A stretch of 64,000 nucleotides of DNA from Sipunculus nudus (lineage: Eukaryota; Annelida; Sipuncula; Golfingiida; Sipunculidae). Under the pieces are notes generated by a model. That model was not told where the DNA came from. It saw only the letters and a program-made list of their open reading frames with translations, and did not search any database. A program made the translations under genes and the position numbers. Shown here piece by piece: positions 1 through 12,412 of the stretch. Each line of letters starts with the position of its first letter. Within the stretch, counting starts at the first letter, position 1. The stretch covers positions 42,418,714 to 42,482,713 of the forward strand of contig CM049320.1 of NCBI GenBank assembly GCA_026874595.1, in the 5' to 3' direction.

Positions 1-2170
1 GTTCTAAATGGAAGCTGCACCCATTCAAAGTTCCTATCTCAATTCATCGAATACATTTTGTACAATTTTCTCACATTTTTTTTCAATACTATGTTATATT
101 CATGTTCATTTATATAGTCCAGAGAACATCAACAAAAAACAATACCTTTCAAGTTATGATTCGACCTGTATTTTCGTCATAAATTCAAGATTTTAGCGGA
201 GCTCCTGAAACATTTACAAGCCGTGTGCCATGTCGACCTTGACCATCTTATTTGTGAAGTTTGTATCCAATAAATTAACTAAAATACTTTCAACTTGTAT
301 ATATGCATGCAGGTTTTCTAAAAGTGAACTACTCAGCTGAAAAACCTAATCTGTGACTTACATTCCCAACTGTGCTCACACTTTGTATATTGAGAGAAAT
401 ATTAATGTCTAATTAAAGTGCATTATAGGAATACTTATGACCAGGGGCAAAGTATATGACAGGTAAGCTAAAAGGAGCTAAAATGTGAAATGACTGATAT
501 ACATTTGTCATTCTAAACATAATAATTAAAGAGGTTGAAAAGGAAAAGAATTAAGATAACACCACCGGTATCAGAAAATTGATAAAGTGATCTATGATAA
601 ATCAACACACACATCGATATTCAGATCAACTCTTTCAAGATCTATAGAAAAATTGATGCTTCCGTGGGATATGGGGTTCAGAGTGTACCAACTGTGGTGA
701 AATATTATTACTCATATTCTTGCAAAACTCTATGGTTACTGGTTTAAATAATTAATGTTTGATTTAGAGACAAACATTTTTGTGGTCATTGCCATTTCCT
801 GGTCAAATAAAGGAATGTTGACGTCTTTGTCTCTAAATGGACAAATTATAGTAGATGGAAAAATAAAAAAAAAAACCCAGAAAATTAGCACACGAACTGT
901 AAAGACCCTCATTTTCTGCTTAACCATGCACTTGTGTCCACGACGGCTCTCTGCAAGTCACATTAGATATTTGATGGGGTGGAATTCGACCAAATATCAT
1001 ATATCATTTATAGCAATAACTCAAATATTTTTGACAATATACATTCAATAGTACATATAGTCTCATAGAGAACAATCATATAATTTATTAAAGCAGTGAC
1101 TCGCCATATGATATGTATGTAAAAGGAATCTTGGATCGCTTTAGGCTGTCCAACAGCAGTTTTTACTGGTTTGAAAAATGATAGCACACACCATTTTATA
1201 ATAACTAATCTTATTATAAAATAAAAGATAATTACACGTGATCAGCCTGTCTGGCGGTATAAAGCCAGCTAGCGGTATAAACAAAAGAACAAATGGACAG
1301 ACCTGATAACTGTAGGTTAACCAGGGCCTTAATTAATTTTGACAATAAAGCTGACCTGAAAGAATTATTTTAGATTGCAATAAGTAAGTCAACATTGGTG
1401 GCGCCACTAAATGTATATTTTGCATTTTGCTCCCATGATCAATATGTTGGTAAACTTTGTGATGACAGCGACTTTATTGAGAAATCTGCCATTTTGTATG
1501 TATTTTTACTGGCAAGGGTCTTAACTTTTGTGGTGCTTCAAACTTTGCATGCTAACTGTCGTAAAGGTGTAAATGGGGCACATTATTTAAGTGTTATAAA
1601 CCAGCAAACAATATTTGTTCAGCACATTCGTACACTCAAAAGAGTCCTGCATCGAGGGTGCTCAATACCATGTTTTGGTCATTTAGCTCGCGGAATATTG
1701 GTCACGGTGACCTAATTCTGTAGATTACTGGGAATTATGACAAGGACCGATACGGATTAAGTGAAAAATTCCAAGGTTCAGCTTTTACGGTTTGTGTCTT
1801 GATAAAGGACAGCTTAAAGTAGTTTATATGAGTCCGGGACTATGCCTGGCGGCCATTTTGGATTTAAGCAAATTTAGCAATTTTCAACTAATTTTGCTAG
1901 ACTTAATATGCGCACCCAGGTGCATTTCCGAGACCAATGGTGCCAAAATACTTTCTGTTGCAATTTGTGGTGGGTCAGTCATAGTGACTGGTATATTAGT
2001 GTCGCCGCAATAACTTACAAGGTCTTTGATGAATTTTCACGAAACTCGCCATAACTATACTTTGCCAATAGATTACTACTAGAGTCTCGCCAGAGTTCGA
2101 TTATGGGCAAAATCTACTTAATTAAATAAGGTCAAAGTTTACTAGGCTATTCTGTGACGTTGCCGCGATA
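1..2170. other. Gene-free left flank
   Basis: AT-rich DNA. The only structures I note are a 13-bp perfect palindrome GGTCACGGTGACC near 1700 and a twice-repeated 'cgcGATAACTTAC'-like segment (about 1996 and 2165). Small open frames are unsupported. Confidence 0.4.
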
Positions 2171-2178
2171 ACTTACCA

Positions 2179-2662
2179 CAGTGGCGTCAAATTATCTTCC
2201 GGGGGGGGGGGGGGGGGGGGGTGACTCGCAGACACACACACATGTAAACACACACATGTGAACTCATAAATGGAAAGAAGAAAGTTTATAATTTTATTCA
2301 TTTATTAATTTCGTTTGCAATACATAAATATTATTCTGTTTCATTAACCACCCCATCCTTGCCAACAACTAGGGGGATATAGTTCATAGTGAACTCATAA
2401 ATGGAACCAAAGTTTATAATTCTGTTCATTAATATATTTCGCTTGCAATACATAAATATTATTCTGTTTCATTGACCATCCCATCCTTGCCAACAACTAG
2501 GGGGTTATAGTTCATAGTGAACTCATAAATGGAAAGAAAGTTTATAATTCTATTCATTAATATATTTGGTTTGCAATACATAAATGTTATTCTGTTTCAT
2601 TGAGCATCCCCTCCTTGCCATCAACCGGTAAACCCCCCCCCCCCCCTATATTGAGGCCCCTG
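2179..2662. mobile_element. hAT-like MITE with 8-bp target duplication
   Basis: Ends are CAGTGGCGTCAA on the left and TTGAGGCCCCTG on the right, imperfect TIRs of hAT type. They are flanked by a perfect 8-bp duplication ACTTACCA (2171-2178 and 2663-2670). Inside are a G tract (2201-2221), a CA-rich tract and three ~130-bp tandem units starting near 2261, 2392 and 2520. No transposase. A sibling lies at 8337-8786. Confidence 0.85.
2201..2221. repeat. Poly-G tract
   Basis: Twenty-one consecutive G inside the MITE. The length is likely to be unreliable in assembly. Confidence 0.9.
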
Positions 2663-2670
2663 ACTTACCA

Positions 2671-2935
2671 GGATTATGCATGATCGATGTTTCGTGAACA
2701 CAGCTTGCAGAATATAGATAAACATGACCTTATTTAAGGCTTGCAAGAATTCTTTTTCAACTTAGCTAAAAAGTACACCCTAGGTTCAGTGGTTACTTTT
2801 TGTGCCCTGCTTTGGTATCTAATTTCCAATTATTCTGGGGGATATTTTAAGCCCCATAGGTCGGAAAATATGGGTTACAGAGACATAATTTCAGGTTTTA
2901 GGGACCACTTCTGAGTACAGATGGCAGCACTTGGT
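2671..2935. repeat. Family-1 repeat fragment
   Basis: Carries the family-1 phrases 'gcagaatatagat', 'tgtgccctgctttg', 'attattctggggg' and 'atgggttacagagacataatttcagg', shared with 7640-8180 and 13138-13715. The hAT-like MITE at 2179-2662 abuts it. Confidence 0.6.
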
Positions 2936-3039
2936 TTACCATTAGCAGTGTCTGGATGTTGGCCACTTGTGACAGCTCTATAAATAGCTTTGGCACAGTG
3001 CCAGGATTGGAAGAGGCGTACATACTTCTATAAAAGCTT

Positions 3040-4515
3040 AGTGTGGTGTTTTCATGGTATTGTCATTGTATTATTTTAAAGTCTGTTTATTTCAAAGTAA
3101 TTTTAAGTAGGGACCTTGATATTTTAAATATCTTAAATTTTGCATGTACAACTATCTTGGAAAGTTTTCTCGTAAACAAGACAGGTAGTGCAACCTACCT
3201 TTGTTTTTGTAAAATTAATAAATGCCCTTTTCTTAGGAACGATTGGCAGTATTGGCCTGAAATTATGCAAATATATAGATCTTTGACTCCTCCCTCTTGT
3301 ACTCAAGACCGGTGGTGCCTTCTGCAATCATTATCCCGTAGCATCCATCAGTACATGTGCTTTGGGTAAAAATTGCTGATATCTCAGGAATGGGTCAAGG
3401 TATTATCCTGAAATTTGGCATATTCATCCATCTGGGAAATTTTTCTTGTAAACCAGACAGGTGGCGCCACTCACCATTCCGTTTTTGTAGAAAAAATTAA
3501 TGTCCGTTACTCGGGAGTGAATTGTAGTAATGGCCTGAAATTGTGCATATCTATAGATCTTTGACTCCTCCATCTTGTACTAAAGGCTGGTGGCATCATC
3601 TGCAATCGTTTTCCTATGGCTCCATCCATACATGTGCGTTGGGTAAAATTGCTCATACTTCAGGAGTGGGTCAAGGTATGGAACTGAATTTTGTTATGTT
3701 CATTCATCATGGAATGTTTTCTGGTAAACCAGACAGGTGGCGCAACACACCTTTTCGTTTTTATAGAATAAATAAATGTCCGTTTCTCGGGAGCGATTTG
3801 CAGTATTGGCCTGAAATTGTGCATATTCATATATCTTTGACTCCTCCATCATGTGCACAAGACTGGTGGCGCCATCTGCAATCGTATTCCCGCGGTGTCA
3901 ATATGCACGTGTGCTATGGGTGAAATTCTCATATCTCAGGAGTTGGCCAAGGTATTGTTCCGACATTTAGCCTGTTCATTCATCTTGGAAAGTTTTCTCG
4001 TAAACCAGACAGATAGCGCAACTTACCTTTCTGTTTTGGTTGAATAAATTAATGCATTTTTCTAAGTTTCAGAAATATGATTTAAATTAGACATCATACC
4101 AGGCAACGTTAACAACCATGGGTTTTCAGCTCTCTGTGGCTATATTAAGACGGCTGTACATGGATGATAAATAATTGGTATAATAGATATAATTTAAATT
4201 ATAATAATTGGCGCCATCTGCAATCATTATCGCGTAGCATCCATCAGAACATGTGCTTTGGGTGAAAACTAATGATATCTCAGGAGTGGGTCAAGGTATC
4301 ATTCTGAAATTTGGAGATATTTGCAATATTGGCCTAAAATTGTGTAAATATATAGTTCTTGACTACCCCATGTTGTGTTCACGACTGTCGGCCCCATCCT
4401 TAATAGTTTTCCCGTGGCGTCCATCTGTACATGTGCTTTTGGTGAAAATTGCTGATATCTCAGGAGTGGTTCAAGGTATTGGTCTGATATTTGGCATGTC
4501 TATCCATCTTTGAAA
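3040..4515. repeat. Tandem block, ~276-bp unit
   Basis: The phrase GTCAAGGTAT (or GCCAAGGTAT) recurs near 3394, 3670, 3945, 4290 and 4470, with most spacings about 275. Each unit also carries a (G)GTGGCGCCA-type motif (for example GTGGCGCCAC at 3461-3470) and 'ttgactcctcc'. The 4060-4200 interval is an unrelated insert. It is non-coding, although frames run through it. Confidence 0.75.
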
Positions 4516-4585
4516 GTAAAACCAGGCAGGTACTTTGAAAATATTCTTCACTGAAATCATTGGACCAAATTCTTTTATAATTAAA

Positions 4586-5420
4586 CTAGATGTGTCGGAA
4601 CGACACGAATGCCCCCGCCTGGGGCAAATTAGAAACATTTGTTAAATTTTGTAAAAAAATGTTATGTTCGGAAGGTGTCGTATGGTCAAAAGTAGGTCAA
4701 CAAAGGAAAAATGCAAACTTGATCTGTAACGGGTCATTATCAAGCAACACACCAAAAATCAGGCCAGTATCTGCAGGCATTGTGAAAAAAAGTCCATACA
4801 TGTGCATTTTTCATAAAAATTTCTGTCTTTCATGAAATTTTCTATGTTCAGGATCTCTGTCATATGGTCAAAAATAGGTCAACTGGGATAAAACGCGAAC
4901 TCGATCTGTAACTAGTCATTATCTGCCTACACACCAAAAATCAGGCCAATATCTGCTGGCATTGCGAAAAAAAGTCCGTACATGTGTATTTGTCATGAAC
5001 ATTTATATTTTTTATGAAATTTTCTATGTTCAAGAGCCGTAAAACGGTCAAAAATAGGTCAACTAGGACGAAACGCGAACTCGATCTGTAACTGGTCAAT
5101 ATCTGCCCACACACCAAAAATCAGGCCAATATCTGCAGGCATTGCGAAAAAAAAGTCCGTACATGTGTATTTGTCATGAAAATTTCTATTTTTCATGAAA
5201 TTTTCTAAGTTAAGGAGCCGTACAACGGTCAAAATAGGTCAACCGGGACGAAACGCGAACTCGATCTGTAACTGGTCATTATCTGCTCACACACCAAAAA
5301 TCAGGCCAATATCTGCAGGCATTGCGAAAAAAAGTCCGTACAACTGTTTGATTGCGGAAGGACGGAAGGACGGACATGGGTAAAACTATATGCCCCGGCC
5401 ACTTTGTGGCGGGGGCATAA
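4586..5420 (-). mobile_element. Helitron-like non-autonomous element, ~180-bp internal tandem units
   Basis: Read on the minus strand, the 3' end is a hairpin with GTGTCG and CGACAC arms (4591-4605), then AT, then CTAG followed by T, as at Helitron 3' ends. ATGCCCCCGC (4609-4618) is mirrored by GCGGGGGCAT (5409-5418), itself part of a second hairpin. Inside, about four ~180-bp units carry ACCAAAAATC at 4751, 4933, 5113 and 5293. No Rep/helicase. The exact 5' boundary is uncertain. Confidence 0.6.
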
Positions 5421-7160
5421 AAAATGATCCCAGAGATGATCTCTTTAAAATTTGTTTAAATAGTATTATTTTGGTGAATTTTCACAGAGTTAAAGGAATT
5501 TGAATTCGGAATTTTTGGCCAAGTAAGGTAACTAACATTACAATCTTAGAAACGGCATGAACTAGCATCAACAAATATTATGCTAATGTTTTTCACATGA
5601 CTCTGATTTAAAATTTAGGTTTTGTACGTGGTACCACCTGCATCCACCTGTTTGTTAAGGGGGGAAACTGTTAATTATACCCTGTTTCAGCCAATACTGT
5701 TTTTAATATTTCACAAGAATAATCAAAGGGTTGGGTTCTCTCAGTTGTACAAGAGTATACGGGTTAACGTAAATCCTGTTTTTTTTTTATCACCGCGGCC
5801 TTTAAAACAAACTCAAAATCGAAAATCTCGACTTTTTTAACACAGGCTGCGGACTTAAATAGATGGTTTATCTGAAATGGACTGATAAAAGCCTGCTCCG
5901 GCCAGACATGGAACACTTGCGGGCGATAAAAGGAGATAAAGCACGCCACAGAGGAATACTCTTTGTAGTCACAGAATTATTGTATCAATTGTATGATGCA
6001 AATATCCATATACAATGTCATAGTTATTTGCATACGAATTGTCACGTTAAATTGTCAATTTTGAACAATATTAGCACTCATGACGATTAAAATGAATGAG
6101 ATTATTTAGGGTGAGACTTGTAGCGACATCTGTTAGACAGACATAATTGGTATCACCGTTCAACTGTTCATAAACTGACTAAGCCGGACAGCCTCGGTGT
6201 CTATGGAAATTGTTTATAAAAGAGTTACAAGAAATTTAATCAAGTTAATTTAGAACACTATAACATCTCTATAAAAGCTTCAGTTGGGTATTTTAAAGAT
6301 ATATTTTAATAAATCTGGTATATGTACCGTATATCGGACGGAGATATTCTTGCCAACTTATCCCTTTTCTGCAAACCTTCATCCTTGAATGCTTTTGGCC
6401 CGGTCATTTACTTTTGTATAATTTCTGGTTTTATTTTTTATATGCATTCAAGGATACATTATACGCATTTAAATACTGGTAGAGGGGGAAATCTGCTTAT
6501 GGATGTAAATGGTAGAATATTTTACCACAGCGAGTGGAATATGGCGAATAAGCGTATTTTATAGGCAGCCTGTGAAGTGCAGTATTCTTGTTTACTAATT
6601 ATTTTTTATTAGATTTGGGAAAACTGCTCTGCTGATCTGTACAAACTACTAAAAGGAAAATTGTTTTTTCTTTAATCACCCCGAAAATTGAATAATTTGT
6701 AACTGATTTTTGGTTGAGTTATAGAAAACTGAAGTTGGTCATTCATCCGAGTAAGCCCAAATCAAACTGAGGGCTGCAATAGGCATCTGTTATTTTTCTA
6801 AACATTTTATGGATATGTCAGCTTGAAAAAAGCATTGAAGCGAGAGTCTTAATATTTTAAAAAGATTTTGTAACATGCAAATATTTTGTCTGTATATATC
6901 AATAGATTGGCAGACTGGAAAGTGTCAGATTTGGCAACGAGCCAAAGGTCAGTATGGATCTATTTATAGCTTTGGCAGACTGCCAAGTGTGTCAGATTAT
7001 GCGATAGTCAAGAGTTTACTAAGTGCACCCAGCAACAGGTCTATAGTTCATTCAGTGCAGCCAGGTGCAGGTCAAAAGTTCACTCAGTGCAGTAGCTTGA
7101 GCCAGCAATTCGTTCCAGTTCACTGGGGGCAACTTCCTTTCTTACCTAAGCCTGGTTAGC
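5421..7160. other. Gene-free stretch
   Basis: AT-rich sequence with no recognisable gene or clear element ends. Short open frames (for example 5863-6090) lack support. Confidence 0.4.
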
Positions 7161-7639
7161 CCAGTGCACCCGCTGACTCAAGAGAAGTTTGATATGCATC
7201 AGCCTTATATTTTGATGTTTTCATGCATTTGTTATGGCTTTCTCGTTCACAAGACTGGTGTCGCCACCTACTATGACTTTTGCACAGTGTATGTGCCTGC
7301 TTATTATATCAACCTGAAATTGTGCATATCTACACATATCAGATAGCTTTGTCTTATACAAGACTGGTGGCGCCACCTGCAATAATTTTTGTGTTGTGTG
7401 CACCCATGCCAGTACTTCAGCAGTGATGTTTGTGTGATTGGTTCTTCATCAAAATGTTTGGTATTAGCATCGCTCAAGTACATATTACACGTCTTTGAAA
7501 AGAAAGGGTCCAGCATTGAAGCATTATACCTGGTGTATATGCCACTCCACAGGTTCGCATAAGGCGTGTAGGCCTCGTTTTTTTCAGCTGAGCTAAAAAG
7601 TACATTCAAACGTGGTTACGATTTGTGCCCTGCTTTATT

Positions 7640-8180
7640 AGCAAATTTTCTATTTTCTGGAGGAGGGGGGTTATTCATTAAAGCCCGACAGCTCGGAGAA
7701 TATGGGTAACAAAGACCTAATTTCAGATGTCTGAAGAGAACTTTTGAGGAACTCTCAGGAGGTCAGGGTAGAAGATTCTAGGTCCAATGGTTATTATTTC
7801 TGTCCTGCTTTGATGTCAAATTTTCAATAATTCTAGGGGGTAATTATAAGCCCCACAGCTCGGAGAATATGGGTAACAGAGACCTAATATCAGGTTTCCA
7901 ATGAGCCTTTTCATGGACCTCCCACGCTGTCAAGCATGAGATAATGGCCTTATTTTTATAGCTGTTGTCTTATTTAGAAGAAAATGATTGCAAATGTTCT
8001 GAATATTTTGAGGAGGGGCAGGAAGATTTGTACGCCTAAAGCACATTACTCGATATTTCAGGGCAAAACAGTGAAACTAGGCATAACTGAACATTTGTTA
8101 CTGGTTCAAACAGCGAAATTGATGTTTCAAGAACACAGCATGCAGAATATAGATCACCATGGCCTTATTTAGGGTTTGCA
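7640..8180. repeat. Family-1 repeat copy, split by the 8181-10282 insertion
   Basis: Two half-units ('gacctaatttcagatg', 'gacctaatatcagg') are followed by a ~250-bp segment nearly identical to 13366-13608. The copy resumes at 10283-10395, after the inserted element, with 'aaggattttttttt' and 'gtcttcagtactgatag'. Confidence 0.75.
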
Positions 8181-8336
8181 TAGTCCATACATGGACCTCA
8201 ATGTCCCATGATACCTCTGCTGGACGGACATCACGGTCCATGGGTCCAATGTAAATTCAATATAGACACTCCGCAACGTATTTGCAACATTAGGTCGAGG
8301 GCCCTCGGAGGAGATGACAGGTCTGATCACTCGAAG

Positions 8337-8442
8337 CAGTGGCGTCAATTATTCTTCCCGGGTGGGGGGGATGACTTTGTATATTTATACACACACACAC
8401 ACACAAATATCTTTTTCAGCATCTTTGAGTGACATATTCAAC

Positions 8443-8481
<39 letters not shown>

Positions 8482-8786
8482 TTAAATGTATGTATATATA
8501 CATATATGTATATATATATATGATTATATATACACTTAATCATATTTCAAATAATTATGTTTTAATAGAAAAGTTATTTTGTTATTCAAAGCAAGGTTTA
8601 GATATAACATTTTTTAGTGAATGGATCCAAAGTCTTTAATTCTATTTATTAATATTATTCTTTTGCAATATTATAATATTATTCTCTGAAAAGCGGGGGG
8701 GGGGGGGGTGATTACATTGGCCATCCCCCCCTTTCCAAAAAGTGGGGGGTATATATACCCCCATCCCCCCTATATTGACGCCCCTG
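8337..8786. mobile_element. hAT-like MITE nested in the 2.1-kb element
   Basis: Ends CAGTGGCGTCAA and TTGACGCCCCTG, with a perfect 8-bp duplication ACTCGAAG (8329-8336, 8787-8794). Same family as 2179-2662 but with a single internal unit, a TA-rich microsatellite and G/C tracts. It sits at the inner edge of the host element's left TIR. Confidence 0.85.
8442..8521. repeat. TA-rich microsatellite
   Basis: Imperfect (TA)n inside the nested MITE. Confidence 0.85.
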
Positions 8787-8881
8787 ACTCGAAGAAATTG
8801 CCTCAGGCTTATAACCACTATATTCACTACCTTTTGCATGTACGATTTACATTCTAACTGACAAAAAGTCTTATTTTACAG

Positions 8882-9012
8882 GTTCTTTCTTGTACAACCC
8901 ACACAACGCTGTGTATCCAATGTGGCCATTTGTCGCAATGCAACGTGGGAAGGATTCATACTCTCCGGGCAGAGACTCCGCCTTTGAAAGGTCTCTCAGT
9001 TCACGTGAATAG
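8882..9012 (+). other. Possible captured terminal exon inside the 2.1-kb element
   Basis: A reasonable acceptor (cttattttacag, AG at 8880-8881) precedes an open frame of about 42 codons with a protein-like composition (…YNPHNAVYPMWPFVAMQRGK… to SLSSRE and TAG at 9010-9012). AATAAATAAA follows about 80 nt later. This is the layout of a last exon plus 3' UTR, as found in gene fragments picked up by MULE-type elements. I do not recognise the protein. It may equally be chance. Confidence 0.25.
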
Positions 9013-10145
9013 GGCCTGATTATAAGATGCGGGATATCAGCAAGGAACCACAATCTGCTTTGCGTTGATCGCGCTGGTTAATTGCAGAAATAAATAAACG
9101 TATACATAAATAGAAATTGTATCTGTAGTTGTAGATTTATGTGGCAAAATTTATTTCCTCATTCTTTCTTTGTTCAACTCCTACCGCGCTCTCTCTCTCT
9201 CTCTTTCAACTGGTAAGATATAATAACAAAATATATTAAATTTTAAGACCTTTATGTAAATATATTAAAATTTCATTCCTATAAATATATATATGTGTGT
9301 GTATGTGTTCACATAAACTTCATTCTACGAAAAATGGCCCATTATAGCAGGTACAACATCTGGAAAATAACTTCCAATAATAATCTTAATATCAATTTAA
9401 TAGTGTCTCGCATGGAAATAAAAAAGTAAATATATGAAATTATTTTCAGCAGAGCACCATATTTCACTGAGAGTTATAGTTTTTGCTAATTTAATGCCTT
9501 TTGGTTTCAACAATTTCAGCATCTTTACAGAGAAGTGGTTCGAAATTATTATGATATATTGAGCTGGATATTTTCGTGCCACTTTTACGGTCCCGCATAA
9601 TTAATTAAAAAAAAAAAAAGGTTCGCCTATACGATGTATTATTTTTAGGAAAATATATTTGAGCCCTGTAAAATGCATTTGTTAAATTTTATGAGTTAAG
9701 TTAAACATCCTGAAAAAAATAAAGCTGCACCCCAATGTAAATATAATTAAAAATAAAGATCATGAAAAATATGGCAATCTACTTGGTTAATAAAAAATGT
9801 GGGAAATAAAAGCATTTTCAAATACGTTTAAGTCATTTGTTTAAATAATGTTTGTTCACAAATTATAATTGCGTTGAAGAAGGATAACGTCTTATAAATG
9901 TGATCATTGGCAAACTTTTCACTTAAAACATGCAGATTTCATAAATAATATTTAAACGTTTAATATTTAAAATTACACAACACAGTCAGTGATTTCTATT
10001 GAGTGATTTCTTCGAGTGATCAGACTTGTCATCTCCTCCGAGGGCCCTCGACCTATCGTTGCAAATACGTTGCGGAGTGTCTTTATTGAATTTACATTGG
10101 GCCCGTGGACCGTGATGTCCGTCCAGCAGAGGTATCAAAGGACAT

Positions 10146-10253
10146 AGTCCATCTCTGGACCCTTGTGTCCTATGTTAGACCTGATGGACGGACACGTAGA
10201 CGTGTCCGTCCATCAGGTCTAACATACGACACAAGGGTCCAGAGATGGACTAC
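10146..10253. mobile_element. Near-perfect ~107-bp palindromic MITE nested in the right TIR
   Basis: The two ~52-nt arms are complementary about a centre at 10198/10199 (GGACACGT, AG, ACGTGTCC). It interrupts the right TIR of the 2.1-kb element relative to its left TIR. The flanks are near-duplicates AAAGGACAT (10137-10145) and ATAGGACAT (10254-10262), consistent with a ~9-bp target duplication. Confidence 0.75.
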
Positions 10254-10398
10254 ATAGGACATAGAGGTCCATGTATGGACTAGGGTTTGCAAGGATTTTT
10301 TTTTCAACCGAGATAAAAAGTAGACCTACAAGTCTTCAGTACTGATAGTAATAGTCATAATCAATAATCATATGAACTTTCAGGACACTATAGAGTAA

Positions 10399-10419
10399 GG
10401 GGGGGGGGGGGGGGGGGGG
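10399..10419. repeat. Poly-G tract
   Basis: Twenty-one G, directly followed by the GGTAATATCGGACAC motif. Confidence 0.9.
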
Positions 10420-10634
10420 TAATATCGGACACTTTTGGCTTCGTCTGCTTACCATTCCATGACCAATCAAAATAACGCCGGTTTTCGGATATCATTTCAA
10501 ACCTCACGAACAGGAGATCTTTTTAAGACTAAACACGTAGAGGTCAAGCGCTCTCTAGTACAAAAAAATTGCAAGAGACGCCGCGGAGGTTCACCTGGGT
10601 AATATCGGACACCACCCGGGTAATATCGGACACC
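10418..10634. repeat. Three copies of GGTAATATCGGACAC
   Basis: The motif occurs at 10418-10432, 10598-10613 and 10619-10634. The last two form a 21-bp tandem pair. Possibly terminal repeats of an unidentified transposon; no inverted partner was seen. Confidence 0.55.
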
Positions 10635-10962
10635 GGGCTAAACGGCGATACCTTGCGCAGGGGTTGACATTTATATCATGGAAAACTGACGTTGACAGCT
10701 GGCACAGACGCAATAACAAGAACAAAACTATGGTTTAATGGGAAAACATGGTCAAATCTTTCATTTGATCAGTTTTTCTACCAATGGTAACCCGTGGATG
10801 AGCCCTGTTTGTGGGTTTCTTCTATGGACCTGACTGCGAGATCGTGACTTGCAAAGTGCCAGACGATTCGTCACAGAAAGGCAGTTCTCACAGATCGCGG
10901 AAATTTGCAAACTAAAATGTTTTAAGCTGTTTTTTTTTTTTGTATAAAATATCAATAATTAC

Positions 10963-12042
10963 TATAGTCCGTTTCATCCCCTCATGTCCACCTGTTTTTT
11001 GCTATGAAAATTTTTATTAGGTACATTTCAAGGGAAACAATTATAGTGTAGAGGAGAGGATTACAGAACCTAATTTGCAACTAGGTAACTAAATTCCTAC
11101 CTGATGCCATATTTGAGTAACAGAATTTTCTTAAAATATGAGAAATCAGTCTACATTTTACAACATATCAGACCCACTTATGGCGGTCAAGGTCATTGGT
11201 CACATGCAAAAACAGCCTCAACTGATAGACTGGTACCCTGCTCTATTATGGCCCTCAGCCAAGCATAGAGACAGGCGTACAACGCCATCTTTAGTACGCC
11301 CAGTTGCAACTCCTGACTTACCTGTAGACTGGTTCCTGCACGCTCATACCGATTGTCATGGACGTTTACGCGATCCTGGCTTGTTATCCGTGAAGATTTC
11401 TTATAAAATTACTTTCTTTAGTTATTTATATTTTCCAAATATTGAAAAACGAGTTGCTGCACAAAAATTGACCGATGGATGTGTAGTTGATACGATATAC
11501 TGAGTCTTTGATATTCCACGGTACGTGGCATTGGTTTATTATCAATATCTATTAATCTAATCATAAATGTCACACGAAATGTACAGCCAACTTTAAGCAA
11601 CTTCTCTGAGCAAACGAAATGCTTATTTTTATCATATGTAATACATACTTGAATTGGAACCAGTCCGCCGGGAGTACTGAAAATGGCGTTTTACGCCCGT
11701 CTCTATGATTGGCTTAGAGCAGCGGTGCCATAATAGAGCGGGGTACCGGTCTACCTCAACTGACAGCTGCTGATTGGATGATCACATGTAAACACTCTAA
11801 ACAATATTACCAGCTAAAACAAAGATGGCTACTTATGGAGGGACACACATTTTCTGCCAGATCATAGTAAAGAGACTAAATTGTTGTGAAACATGAACGG
11901 GGGATTTATTGTAAAATTCTGAACTGCCATATTAGGTAGTCACTTCCATATGTTGTTTACTTGGAAAATATTGAAAAATACAAACTTTTAAGTAAATTAT
12001 CTACAAAAAATAGGTGGACAGCAGGTGGTGAAATGGACTATA
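10963..12042. mobile_element. Foldback/TIR element, 1.08 kb
   Basis: The left end TATAGTCCGTTTCATC… and right end …GAAATGGACTATA are inverted copies over about 38 bp, sharing TGTCCACCT. Further inverted homology is seen inside (about 11150-11300 against 11650-11850; for example GCTCTATTATGGC against GCCATAATAGAGC). No transposase. The ends fit a TA target duplication. It shares termini with 12413-13017. Confidence 0.7.
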
Positions 12043-12412
12043 ACATCCTAGATTAAATGCCGATATAAAATGTGTATTTTCCCAGTCTATAATCAATAAT
12101 ACCATTATTTCTGGTAATTCTAAAATACATTGAGATTTGAGGACTTCTGTTACGGTATGAGTCTGATGCATGCAAAATGCCGGAACTTATAGTTTTACCC
12201 TATATGAATATAAAGTGATATTTTAAATGCAAAAATGCAAATTAACATGATTATATGCAAACATAATAATAGATAAGTATAACATTTTAATATTTGCAAT
12301 TTTTTTAGTAAACTATTCAGTTATAAAAGTTGCATCCAAGAAACTTTAAATGCCGATATATATAGCAAATATGTGACATTATTACCCAGTGTACTATGAA
12401 CTTATATAGGCC

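Larger units (their letters stand above)
8181..10282. mobile_element. 2.1-kb element with long TIRs and 9-bp target duplication (MULE-like)
   Basis: Both outer ends read TAGTCCATACATGGACCTC inward (perfect 19 bp). They are flanked by a 9-bp duplication GGGTTTGCA (8172-8180 and 10283-10291). The uninterrupted host sequence is preserved at about 13590-13615 in a sister repeat. Terminal homology continues inward about 155 bp (8193-8336 against 10012-10145, inverted). A 9-bp TSD with long TIRs is typical of Mutator-like elements. No transposase is visible. It contains two nested insertions and a possible captured exon. Confidence 0.8.

Noticed and set aside
2201..2221. G-quadruplex candidate in the poly-G tract
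   Set aside because: A homopolymer at a microsatellite position; the length is unreliable and there is no regulatory context.
3543..3923. 126-codon frame
   Set aside because: It runs across ~276-bp tandem repeats that are not in frame with one another.
11138..11503. 121-codon frame in the 1.08-kb foldback element
   Set aside because: It overlaps the internal inverted repeats and has no transposase features.
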